Part shown: in pieces, positions 44,430 through 53,112 of the stretch
How the letters are laid out: each line of letters opens with the position of its first letter
Position numbering within the stretch: the stretch's first letter is position 1
Source: Caldilineaceae bacterium
Lineage (GTDB): Bacteria > Chloroflexota > Anaerolineae > Caldilineales > Caldilineaceae
Assembly (NCBI GenBank): GCA_022827195.1
Contig: JAJDTL010000024.1
Coordinates: 1 to 64,000 of the forward strand
Length of the DNA stretch: 64,000 nucleotides
Direction: 5' to 3'
The notes under the pieces: generated by a model
The model's input: the letters and a program-made list of their open reading frames with translations, nothing else
Database searches by the model: none
What the model was told of the DNA's origin: nothing
Program-made: the position numbers and the translations under genes

Positions 44430-45662
44430 GTGCCGGGACCAAACAGCGTACAGCTTGACGAACAGCTTCTTTCGTCTGCTTTTTTCGCCGATCCGTACGC
44501 CGTTCATCGGCGGCTGCGCGCCGAAGACCCGGTGCACTGGTGCGAGCCCTGGAACTGCTGGATCGTCTCCCGCTACGATGATGTCACCGCCGGCCTGCGG
44601 CAGGACGGGCGGCAATTCTCGGTTGTCGGCCAGTTCGGCTCCTACCTCAATGCCCTGCCCGAGGCGGAGCGGCCCCGCTTTGAGCCCCTCAGGCAGCACT
44701 TCTCCATCGGACTGCTCCACTCCGACCCGCCCGACCATACGCGTCTGAGAGGCCTGATCAACCAGGCGTTTACCCCCCGCGTCGTCGAGCGCATGCGAGG
44801 CCGGATCGAAGCGACGGTGAACGCACTGCTCGACGCGGTCGAGGGCGATGGAGGGATGGACGTTATCCAGGACTTTGCCTTCCATCTCCCGGCGATCATC
44901 ACAGCCGAAGTGGTCGGGATGCCGCCGGAGGACCGGCACCAGTTCAAGGCCTGGTCCGACGACATCGCCTCTTTTTCGGCCAGCAACCGCATGACTGTCG
45001 AGGTCGCCGAGCGGGCGCAGCGCAGCGTGCTGGCGGTGCGCGGCTATCTGCAGGAGATCGCGGCGCAGCGGCGTAAGCAGCCGCGCGAAGATCTCATCAG
45101 CCGTCTCGTCGATACCGGTGACGGAAAGGAGAGACCGGGGGAAGGCGAGCTTCTCTCCACCTGTGTGACGTTCATGGTGGGCGGCCACGAGACGACGACC
45201 GCGCTGATCGGCAGCGGCCTGCTGGCCCTGCTGCGGAATCCTGAACAGTTGGACAGGCTGCGGGCGGAGCCGGACGCGGCTAGGAGCGCGGTCGAGGAGT
45301 TTCTGCGCTACGAGAGCCCGAACCAGCGCATAATCCGCCTGGTGAAAGAGGACTTCGAGCTGGAGGGACGGCAGATCAGGCGGGGTCAACGGGTCATGTT
45401 CCTGCTGGGCGCGGCCAACCGCGACCCGGCCCAGTTTCCCGAGCCGGACCGGCTGGACGTCTGCCGCGAGCCGAACCGGCACATTGCGTTCGGCCTCGGA
45501 CCGCATTTCTGTATCGGCGCCCCGCTGGCGCGGCTGGAGGCGGAGGTCGCGTTCAGCGCGCTGCTGCGCCGATTCCCCGATTTGCGGCTCGCCCAGGACA
45601 GTCCGGAGTGGTTGCCGAGTTACCAGCTTCGTCTGTTGAAATCCTTGCCGGTTGAATTCTGA
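44430..45662 (+). CDS. Cytochrome P450
   Basis: A 410-residue soluble bacterial P450. The I-helix oxygen-binding motif is GGHETTTALIG, the ExxR pair lies in EEFLRYESPNQ, and the heme-binding loop is FGLGPHFCIGAPLARLE. It hydroxylates an unknown substrate and needs ferredoxin-type partners not seen nearby. The GTG start follows GGTGGGAGG. It lies upstream of a peptide-type importer that starts 100 bases later. Confidence 0.95.
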   Translation: MPGPNSVQLDEQLLSSAFFADPYAVHRRLRAEDPVHWCEPWNCWIVSRYDDVTAGLRQDGRQFSVVGQFGSYLNALPEAERPRFEPLRQHFSIGLLHSDPPDHTRLRGLINQAFTPRVVERMRGRIEATVNALLDAVEGDGGMDVIQDFAFHLPAIITAEVVGMPPEDRHQFKAWSDDIASFSASNRMTVEVAERAQRSVLAVRGYLQEIAAQRRKQPREDLISRLVDTGDGKERPGEGELLSTCVTFMVGGHETTTALIGSGLLALLRNPEQLDRLRAEPDAARSAVEEFLRYESPNQRIIRLVKEDFELEGRQIRRGQRVMFLLGAANRDPAQFPEPDRLDVCREPNRHIAFGLGPHFCIGAPLARLEAEVAFSALLRRFPDLRLAQDSPEWLPSYQLRLLKSLPVEF

Positions 45663-45761
45663 GCGGAAGCGGCGGGCATGCCGTTCTCGGCAGAAGATAG
45701 CAGCAGTCGCCCTGTAGGACAAGCAGCCAGGTTGATTGAGATCTCACAAAGGAGGATCACA

Positions 45762-47330
45762 ATGGCTGAGATGCGCAGGAGACGGGTGTCGCGGCGTGAT
45801 TTCTTCAAGTATGCGGGAGGTGCGGCGGGATTCGCGGTTCTTGCGGGCTGCGCGCCCGGCGTACAAGCACCGGCAACAGGGGCGGCTCCGGCAGCGGCCC
45901 CGGCAGGCCCAAGCGGTGAGATTACTGCCGTCATCAGGCAGGTTATCAACATCGCGGACGCGGCCAACAACATCGGCTATGCCACGCGGGTGGTCGCGCA
46001 CACGATGTTTGACGCCATGGTCAAGCGCGACCTGGCGGGCAACTTCGTACCCGGCCTGGCGACCTCGTGGGAGAACCCGGACCCGTTGACGTGGATTTTC
46101 TCACTGCGCGAAGGCGTGAGTTTTCACAACGGCGAAGAGTTCACTTCTGAGTCGGTGGCGTTCACCATCAATCGAATCCTTGATCCGGAGAGCACGACGC
46201 CGGCATTGAAGCCGCTGCTTGTCGATATTGACACGGTGGAGACACCGGATGCGATGACGGCAGTGATCAGGACCAAGGAGCCGTTCGGGCCGATGCTGAA
46301 TAATCTGTCGATGTTGATGATGTTGCCGCCGGAGTATGCGCAGACCGATGAATACTTGGAGAAGCCGGTCGGCACCGGACCGTTCCAACTTGAGGAGTGG
46401 GTAAAGGGCAACAAGTTTGTGGTCGAGGCCAATCCCAACTACTGGCAGGAAGGGAAGCCGAAGCTCCAGAGGGTTTCGATCGTGGAGGTCCCGGAGCCAG
46501 CCACGCGGCTCGTCGCCCTGGAGCGGGGAGAGCTCGATTTCGTACATGGGATTCAGCCGGAAGACATGGAGAGACTGGAGGCGAACCCGGACGTCAACCT
46601 GGTGCGGGGTCCGACCTATACTTTCCGCCAGTTTCTGATGAACGGCGGACGGCCGCCCTTCAACGATCCGCTGGTGCGCCAGGCCGTCTATCATGCGATT
46701 GACGTGGACGCCATGGTGAACGACATCATGGGCGGGACAGTGGAGCGGGCCACTTCGTACATCAACGCGAACGTTTGGGGCTTCGCGGCGCAGACACCTT
46801 ATCCGTATGATCCCGACAGGGCGAGGGAGATTCTGGCGGATGCCGGCCTGGGTGACGGCGTCGACATGGAGTTGAAGTGGACGCCGCGTGATGTGAAGGC
46901 CAAGGAGTTGGTGGAGTTTTCGATCGCGCAACTTGAAGAGGTGGGCATCAGGGGCAAGAGCATCGAGCAGGAACATACGGTCTGGCTGGAAGACCTGCTG
47001 GCGCTCGACTGGGACGTACAGCTGGTCTCGGGCGCCACGTCGACAGGGGACGCCGACTACACGTTGCGCAGGATCTACTTCTCCGGCAACAACCGGACCG
47101 GCTGGGTCAACGAGGCCTATGACGATCTGGTAACGCAGGCGGCGCGCACAACGGACCTGCAGGAGCGCAAGGCTCTGTATGCCCAGGCGCAGAAGATTGC
47201 TTGGGACGACGGTCCAAACGTAATGCTGTTCGAGGACATTGCAACGTACGGCCTGAACGCGCGCGTGCAGGGATTCGAGCCGTGGCCGGACGAACCGCCC
47301 CGTTTCGCCGACATGTGGGTGTCCAGCTAG
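45762..47330 (+). CDS. Peptide-type ABC importer solute-binding lipoprotein (family 5)
   Basis: A 522-residue SBP_bac_5 protein. VSRRDFFKYAGGAAGFAVL leads to lipobox LAG-Cys30. Typical blocks are LATSWENPDPLTWIFSLREG and GVSFHNGEEFTSESVAFTI. The ATG at 45762 follows AAAGGAGG; the open frame extends upstream to 45678 without similarity. Two DppB/DppC permeases follow. The ligand may be a peptide, amine or oligosaccharide. Confidence 0.92.
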   Translation: MAEMRRRRVSRRDFFKYAGGAAGFAVLAGCAPGVQAPATGAAPAAAPAGPSGEITAVIRQVINIADAANNIGYATRVVAHTMFDAMVKRDLAGNFVPGLATSWENPDPLTWIFSLREGVSFHNGEEFTSESVAFTINRILDPESTTPALKPLLVDIDTVETPDAMTAVIRTKEPFGPMLNNLSMLMMLPPEYAQTDEYLEKPVGTGPFQLEEWVKGNKFVVEANPNYWQEGKPKLQRVSIVEVPEPATRLVALERGELDFVHGIQPEDMERLEANPDVNLVRGPTYTFRQFLMNGGRPPFNDPLVRQAVYHAIDVDAMVNDIMGGTVERATSYINANVWGFAAQTPYPYDPDRAREILADAGLGDGVDMELKWTPRDVKAKELVEFSIAQLEEVGIRGKSIEQEHTVWLEDLLALDWDVQLVSGATSTGDADYTLRRIYFSGNNRTGWVNEAYDDLVTQAARTTDLQERKALYAQAQKIAWDDGPNVMLFEDIATYGLNARVQGFEPWPDEPPRFADMWVSS

Positions 47331-47384
47331 GGGAGCATTGCCGGCCGATCATTCGAATCGGCCGGCAACTTTCGGCCCAAGGGA

Positions 47385-48305
47385 ATGGCTGCCTATCTTA
47401 TCAGGCGATTGGCGCTGGCCGTCTTCGTAGTCTGGGGCGTGGTGACGATGGTGTTCGTCGTCATGCGCCTGGTTCCCGGGGACCCGGCGAACGCCTTCCT
47501 GGGGGTGGACGCCACCCAGGAAGAGGTCGAGCAGCTTCGAGAGCGGCTTGGTCTCGACCGTTCCATTCTGGAACAGTACGTGATATTTCTGCGCCAGGCT
47601 GTCGGAGGTGACTTGGGTAGGTCGACCTACTTCGGGCAGCCGGCGCTTGAAATGGTCATTGAGCGGCTGCCGGCAACGATCAGGCTGGCGGCTGCGGCTC
47701 TGGCGCTCGCCTTGGTAACGGCTCTTGTGTTAGGCGTGACGGCGGCGCTGCGCGCCAATTCGGCGTTGGACCAGTTGATCAGCGTCGTAACGGTCATGGG
47801 CCAGAGTCTGCCGGATTTCTGGATCGGGCTGATGTTGATCCTGATATTTTCGGGCATACTGCGCCTGTTGCCGACGTTTGGAAGCGACACGTTGCAGCAT
47901 CTGATCCTGCCGGCGGTGACGCTGGCGCTGCCTCTGATGGGCGCGACCACTCGCCTGGTTCGCTCAGGCATGCTGGAGATTCTGGGCCAGGACTATATCC
48001 GCACAGCCCGGGCCAAGGGCTTGAAGCCGTCGGTTGTGGTACGACGGCATGCCCTGAAGAACATGCTGATTCCGGTGGTGACTGTCTTCGGACTGCGGCT
48101 GGGTTATCTTCTGGGCGGTTCGGTGATTGTGGAGACGGTGTTCAGCTGGCCAGGTGTTGGCAACACGATCATCTTTGCCATCAGTTCGCGGGACTATGCG
48201 GTCGTCCAGGCGGCGACGCTGGTTGTGGCGATCAGTTTCGTGGCGATCAATCTGGTCATCGATCTGCTCTATGTGTTTCTCGATCCCAGAATCCGCTTCG
48301 CCTGA
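47385..48305 (+). CDS. Peptide-type ABC importer permease (DppB family)
   Basis: A 306-residue permease opening with MAAYLIRRLALAVFVVWGVV and RLVPGDPANAFLG. TARAKGLKPSVVVRRHALKN is the ATPase-contact loop and VETVFSWPGVGNTIIFAI the conserved late block. It lies 54 bases after the binding protein. Confidence 0.92.
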   Translation: MAAYLIRRLALAVFVVWGVVTMVFVVMRLVPGDPANAFLGVDATQEEVEQLRERLGLDRSILEQYVIFLRQAVGGDLGRSTYFGQPALEMVIERLPATIRLAAAALALALVTALVLGVTAALRANSALDQLISVVTVMGQSLPDFWIGLMLILIFSGILRLLPTFGSDTLQHLILPAVTLALPLMGATTRLVRSGMLEILGQDYIRTARAKGLKPSVVVRRHALKNMLIPVVTVFGLRLGYLLGGSVIVETVFSWPGVGNTIIFAISSRDYAVVQAATLVVAISFVAINLVIDLLYVFLDPRIRFA

Positions 48306-48489
48306 CCGGACGCCAGGTTGCTGACGGCCGTAGCGGCGCGGACTGCCTGGAGGGCGAAGAAAGTGGCCGGGGGGAGCGGAGGTTGCAGGCGCCGGGGTTC
48401 CCCGTGCGACTGCGCCGCCGTCTCGGCAGCGAGGACAAACCACGCAATCGGCAATGGTTGGACAGAGCAAAGTTGTGAATCGGGAGATT

Positions 48490-49335
48490 ATGCATAGGTT
48501 GGTGCTGTCGCGCAGTCAACGCCGGGTTTTAGTCTGGAGTTGCGCCTTGCTGGCGGTCGTGTTGTCGGGTGTCTTCGCGCCCCTCCTGGTGCCGCGTGAC
48601 CCTGGGACGCAGAAGACGGACGTCCGTCTGGAGGGCCCCGGCCTTGTTTTCGAAGAAGGCACAGTTGCCATTCTTGGGACGGACCAGCTTGGTCGCGATG
48701 TACTGAGCCGCGCCGTCTTTGGCATACGCGCTTCACTTTTTGTCGGGATTAGTGGTGTGCTGCTGGCCGGCCTGCTGGGCGTGGGGCTGGGGCTGATTGC
48801 GGGCTATTTCGGCGGTCCTTGGGACATGGCAATTATGCGCCTGGCGGATATCCAACTGGCTTTTCCGGGCATTCTGATGGCGCTGGCTCTGACCGCGGCT
48901 CTGGGCCCGAGCGTACGCAATCTGATCGTTGCCTTGACGGTCACGGGGTGGGTGCTCTACGCGCGCCTGGTGCGCGGGGTGGTACTGTCGGTGAAGGAAC
49001 GGGAGTTTGTTGAGGGCGCGCGCGCGCTCGGCGCCAGCAACAGCCGCATTGTTTTGCGGCACGTTCTTCCGAATGTGATCAGCCCGGTTGTCATCGTGGC
49101 CGCGCTCGACCTGGGCCGGATGATCCTGGCGGAGTCGTCGTTGAGCTTTCTGGGATTGGGAATCCAGCCGCCTACGCCGAGCTGGGGCAGTATGATCGCC
49201 GATGGGCGCAGCTATCTGTTCAACGCGTGGTGGGTTTCCACGTTTCCGGGCCTGTTCCTGGCGGTGACGGTGATGGTCATCGCATTGCTGGGCGACGCGG
49301 TGCGGGACAGTCTGGACCCGCATTTCCGCTATTAG
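48490..49335 (+). CDS. Peptide-type ABC importer permease (DppC family)
   Basis: A 281-residue permease with LGTDQLGRDVLSRAVFGIRA, the contact loop GASNSRIVLRHVLPNVISP and a C-terminal LLGDAVRDSLDP. The ATG at 48490 is preferred because GGGAG precedes it; an in-frame ATG at 48454 would add 12 residues. No DppD/DppF ATPase genes follow; a PhyH gene does. Confidence 0.9.
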   Translation: MHRLVLSRSQRRVLVWSCALLAVVLSGVFAPLLVPRDPGTQKTDVRLEGPGLVFEEGTVAILGTDQLGRDVLSRAVFGIRASLFVGISGVLLAGLLGVGLGLIAGYFGGPWDMAIMRLADIQLAFPGILMALALTAALGPSVRNLIVALTVTGWVLYARLVRGVVLSVKEREFVEGARALGASNSRIVLRHVLPNVISPVVIVAALDLGRMILAESSLSFLGLGIQPPTPSWGSMIADGRSYLFNAWWVSTFPGLFLAVTVMVIALLGDAVRDSLDPHFRY

Positions 49336-49486
49336 TTTCATTTCGTATTGGCGTCCGGGCCCGGGCCGCATTTTATGAATGGTAGGCCGTCCGTCCCGCC
49401 TTCGAATGGCCGTTGGGCAGCGCCGGCGAGGCGACCCCACAATCTGATCGGAAAACTTTCGGGAAGCGAGAAGAGGAAAGGGACCC

Positions 49487-50710
49487 ATGAAAATCGACCG
49501 CGACCAGTTTCTGGAAGATGGTTACGTGATTCTGCGCGAGGTTATTCCGCCCGACCGGCTGGAGGAATTGCGGCGCGCGTATGAGCTGCTGGTGGAGCGG
49601 CAGAAAGTGATCTGGGCGCGGGAGCGGGGACCGGACGACCCGCCCGGCGGCCAGTGGGAAACGAACGCGCAGCCGCGCCTCATGCTAGGCGGCATGGCCG
49701 ACGAGATCGACGCGCAGACGGCGGCGGCGGTCGAGATCTGGCTGCATGAGAACGTACAGGGGGTCAGCAGCCAGCTGCTGGGCGTTGAGGATGCAGGCGT
49801 TACCGAGATGATGCTGATGTGCAGCCCGGTGCGTGACCATGAAACGGGCGGTCACCGCGGCTGGCACCGCGATTTCTACCCGCCCCACGCCGCGCCGCTG
49901 CAAGGCTACACCGACGACATACTTGAGAACGGTCCGCGGTACGTGCAGTGGAACCTGCCGCTCTACGACGACAGCGTCCTGTGGGTGGTACCGGGCAGCC
50001 ACAACCGCTTCAACACAGCGGAGGAGAACGAGGCGCTGAACGCCGACCCGCGCCGGCCTCTGCCCGGCGCGATCCAGGTCCACTTGAATGCGGGCGACGG
50101 TGTGCCCTACATTCTGCCGTTGCTGCACTGGGGCAGCCGCTACAACGCTCAGATGCGGCGCACGATTCACGGCGGCTTTTCCGAGTTCAGCCACTATGAG
50201 GACCTCTCCTATCTTGAACATCTGTCACCAGCGGCGCAGGCGACATTCAGGCGCTGGAACGGGCGCAGCGACCAGACGTTCGCGCAGATCGAGGCGGCGC
50301 TGCGGGCGGTAATCGGGAAGGACGGCGCGGGCTACCTGGCTGCATTGGAAGGGCTGCACCCGGGACGCGGGGAAAAGGGCCGACTGCTCTCCACAATCTT
50401 CCTGAGCAAGAGCGCGAAGCGCGTCCACCAGCTCAAGAGCCCGCACTTTGACCGCCTGCCGGCGCTGGAGCAAGGCTGGGCGACGCATATTCATCCGATC
50501 ACGCTGCATTGGGGCAGGCCGATGGCCGACCGTTTCACGCCGGAGGAATCCGACGCCCTTTGGGCGCGTTTCAAATATGTGGACGACCTCGTGCAGGCCG
50601 AGGAGGAGCAGTGGACGCCGGGCTTCCAGGGCGAGGCCACGCGTTACTACTTCGAAGAGGTCCCGGAGGCTCTGCGCGTGGAAGGCTTTGTCGCCAGCTT
50701 CGGCGATTGA
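49487..50710 (+). CDS. Phytanoyl-CoA dioxygenase family protein, long form (PhyH-5)
   Basis: A 407-residue PhyH protein, longer than the usual 260-350. FLEDGYVILREVIPPDRLEE begins the fold; His-x-Asp is in HRGWHRDFYP, followed by VPGSHNRFNTAEEN, and the distal His probably lies in LLHWGSRYN or TIHGGF. The C-terminal ~130 residues are extra helical sequence. The ATG follows GAGGAAAGGG. It lies about 150 bases after the DppC-type permease. Confidence 0.85.
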   Translation: MKIDRDQFLEDGYVILREVIPPDRLEELRRAYELLVERQKVIWARERGPDDPPGGQWETNAQPRLMLGGMADEIDAQTAAAVEIWLHENVQGVSSQLLGVEDAGVTEMMLMCSPVRDHETGGHRGWHRDFYPPHAAPLQGYTDDILENGPRYVQWNLPLYDDSVLWVVPGSHNRFNTAEENEALNADPRRPLPGAIQVHLNAGDGVPYILPLLHWGSRYNAQMRRTIHGGFSEFSHYEDLSYLEHLSPAAQATFRRWNGRSDQTFAQIEAALRAVIGKDGAGYLAALEGLHPGRGEKGRLLSTIFLSKSAKRVHQLKSPHFDRLPALEQGWATHIHPITLHWGRPMADRFTPEESDALWARFKYVDDLVQAEEEQWTPGFQGEATRYYFEEVPEALRVEGFVASFGD

Positions 50711-51202
50711 GGCCGGCAGTCCCGGCGCCGTTTCGATCAGCAGGCCGGACTCCCAAGGTTGAAAGCCCGGCCATTCCTGGCAAAAATGAAGAGCGCGCGC
50801 TGGGACGCGTGACCGGTCCTGGCTGCCCTGGGCTACCGGCGCCTTGCTGGGATAGACCATATATTTCGCGTGGTTGACATGGCAGGCGCGCAGTGGTATT
50901 TTGTCAGAAATTCCACGGCTGCCCTGCCGATCCACAGTGCAATCTTCGAACTTTCTGGCGTCACCCGACTCCGCCGGCAAAGACTGTTTTCCTTAGACGG
51001 CCATTTGTGGAACCGGACTCAATCGGGCCACAGATCAGCGACAGCGAACGCGCGGGCGACTGCATATCAGCATAACCGGAATGGCGCCGCGGGTGGTCGT
51101 TGCGAGAGGGGGTGATGTCCGGGGAGAGATTGGGTTAGAGCTTGATTTCAATACGGCGGCAGCCAGACGAATCGGAATTATCAGGACTAGCACAGGAGAG
51201 AA
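50711..51202. other. Promoter and 300-base leader, copy A
   Basis: No gene. From about 50874 to the ATG at 51203 the DNA is similar to 52781-53112: same promoter, similar transcribed start, and the same G-rich stretch near the end (GAGAGGGGGTGATGTC). The leader was duplicated together with the binding-protein gene. Confidence 0.7.
50874..50902 (+). promoter_or_regulatory. Promoter with extended -10, copy A
   Basis: TTGACA (50874-50879), a 17-base spacer and TATTTT (50897-50902) preceded by TGG. GGCAGG (50881-50886) and CCTGCC (50923-50928) form an inverted repeat around the -10 and start site; the same arrangement with the same 36-base gap is found in copy B. Confidence 0.75.
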
Positions 51203-52624
51203 ATGCTCATGAAGACGACGAAAAGAGTCGATGTCTCGCGGCGTGAGTTCCTGAAATGGTCGGCACTGGCCGGCACGGGCGCTGTGATTGCCAGCTGCGC
51301 GCCGGCTCCGGCGGCCGAACCGGCGGCGGAAGAGGAGTCGATGGCAGGGGGAGAGGCGGCTTCCGAGGCGACACCGATCCGGTTCAGCACGTGGTGGGGG
51401 ACGTTCTGGAACGACTACGCCCCGATCATCGAGGAGAAGACGAACACCAAGGCGACGCTCGAGAGCACGCCTTGGAGCGAGTACCACGACAAGTTGAAGC
51501 TGCAGCTGGCAGGCGGCACCGCGGCCGATGTCATCATGGTCGCCAACGTCTACCAGGGCGACTTCTGGACATCCGGCCAGCTGCATCCCTTTGACGACTA
51601 CCTGGTGATCCATAATTTCGATGAAAGCAAGTATTACTGGGACGCTGTCGAGGTGGGCGGCTACAAGGGCGAGATTATTGGCCTGGACCAGTATGTGGCG
51701 CACCCGTGCATTTTCCACGTCAACAAGTCGCTGACCGACGAGATGGGCCTGACCGATTCACTGCCAGAGTTCGGCGACGACAACTTTGACGAGTGGCAGA
51801 TCGACGACCTGGTCGCGTTCTGTGAGGCAGCGTCGGAAGCAGGCGCGGGTATGGAGGACCAGGTCTGGCCGATCGCCGGGCCTCTGATGAGCGGCTGGAG
51901 CTACTGCACCAAGCACTTTGTTTACGGCAACGGCGGTCAGCAGTTCGACACCTGGTGGTATGAGGGTGACGAGACGACCTGTCTGCTGGACTCGGAGGAG
52001 TCGCTCGAGGCGATCAGCAAGGTGATCGACCTGACGTTGCAGGGGCACACCTATCTGGAGGCAGTGGCGGGTCCGATCGAGGGCGGCACATACCGGGCGG
52101 GGCGGGCTGCGCTGGCGCTGGCGCCGGTGGGGCTGACGCTGTACCCGTCGGCCTCTTTGGACTTTGAAAAGTCCTACATCCACGCACCGTGGTTCAAGCA
52201 GCGGGCCATTCACACGACGGGCGATTTCCTGACGGTGAACAAGTCGTCTGAGGTGCTGGACGCGGCAATGGATTATGCCATCACACAGATCATTGATGAG
52301 GACGTAGGCCGCCAGTTCGTGCGAACTTCGGGTCTATCGCCAGCCTACAACAGCGGGCTCTATTACGGTGAGCTGGAGGAAGGCAGTGAGATCCAAGCGG
52401 TGGCGGGGATCCATCTCTCGCGCTGGGAGGGTTTCTCGGCCTATCCCGAGCAGGCTGAGGCTTCGATCCACTATCCGGGTCACGACGGCTTCAAGGCGGC
52501 GGCGTACCTGCGCGATACCCTGCGGACGGCGTTTGAGGCGGCCCTGATCGGCGAGAGGGATGCCGCGGAGGCGGTCGTGGAAGCTGTGGCCGACATCAAC
52601 GCGGAGCTGGAGGCCAAGAGCTAG
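51203..52624 (+). CDS. Carbohydrate-binding lipoprotein, tandem copy A (family 1)
   Basis: A 473-residue binding protein. VSRREFLKWSALAGTGAVIA ends at lipobox Cys32. It is closely similar to the gene at 53113 through the whole length, with shared RFSTWWGTFWNDYAPIIEEK and TPWSEYHDKLKLQLAGGTAA blocks. AGGAG precedes the ATG. It has its own promoter upstream and a strong terminator after it, so it can be made separately from the permeases. Confidence 0.92.
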   Translation: MLMKTTKRVDVSRREFLKWSALAGTGAVIASCAPAPAAEPAAEEESMAGGEAASEATPIRFSTWWGTFWNDYAPIIEEKTNTKATLESTPWSEYHDKLKLQLAGGTAADVIMVANVYQGDFWTSGQLHPFDDYLVIHNFDESKYYWDAVEVGGYKGEIIGLDQYVAHPCIFHVNKSLTDEMGLTDSLPEFGDDNFDEWQIDDLVAFCEAASEAGAGMEDQVWPIAGPLMSGWSYCTKHFVYGNGGQQFDTWWYEGDETTCLLDSEESLEAISKVIDLTLQGHTYLEAVAGPIEGGTYRAGRAALALAPVGLTLYPSASLDFEKSYIHAPWFKQRAIHTTGDFLTVNKSSEVLDAAMDYAITQIIDEDVGRQFVRTSGLSPAYNSGLYYGELEEGSEIQAVAGIHLSRWEGFSAYPEQAEASIHYPGHDGFKAAAYLRDTLRTAFEAALIGERDAAEAVVEAVADINAELEAKS

Positions 52625-52640
52625 CAGAGTTCGAGGCGAA

Positions 52641-52688
52641 CGAAGAGAGGAGTGAGGAGATGGAGCCTCACTCCTCTCTTCGAGTTTT
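52641..52688 (+). terminator. Strong hairpin terminator after binding-protein copy A
   Basis: A perfect 17-bp stem (52641-52657 with 52666-52682) with an 8-base loop, followed by AGTTTTGAGG. The T-tract is short but the stem is exceptional. It isolates copy A from copy B. Confidence 0.8.
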
Positions 52689-53112
52689 GAGGAGGGCCAA
52701 GGCGAAGGCGGCAGTACGGCGGAAATGCAGCTGGCGGCAAGGCGACAGCAGCCTACAGCGATAGAAGATATTTTTGTCCTGCTTGACAGGGCAGGTGCGG
52801 AGTGTTATTTTGTCGGTAATTCCATGGCTGCCCTGCCAATCCCCAGTGCAATCTTCGATCTCACTGGAGTCACCCGGCTCCGCCGACCAGGACCTGCTTG
52901 CCTTGGACGGCTTCTTGCGAAACCGGACGCTGTCAGGCCACCGAACGGCGACTGCGAATGCGCGGGCGACTGCAGGTCAGCATGCCCCGACTGAGGCTAC
53001 GGCCGATCGCCGCGAGAGGAGGTGATGTCTGGGGAGAGAGTGGGCGGAAGTCTGACTTCGATGCGATGGCAGAGAGACGTATCGGCATCGCCGAGACGAA
53101 CACAGGAGGGGA
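52689..53112. other. Promoter and 300-base leader, copy B
   Basis: No gene. Holds the second copy of the promoter/leader unit, ending in GAGAGGAGGTGATGTC before the binding-protein start. Confidence 0.7.
52781..52809 (+). promoter_or_regulatory. Promoter with extended -10, copy B
   Basis: TTGACA (52781-52786), a 17-base spacer and TATTTT (52804-52809) preceded by TGT. GGCAGG (52788-52793) and CCTGCC (52830-52835) repeat the inverted arrangement of copy A. Confidence 0.75.

Noticed and set aside
44430..47330. Secondary-metabolite biosynthetic cluster around the P450
   Set aside because: No synthase, condensation or cyclase gene is nearby; the neighbours are importers and PhyH genes.
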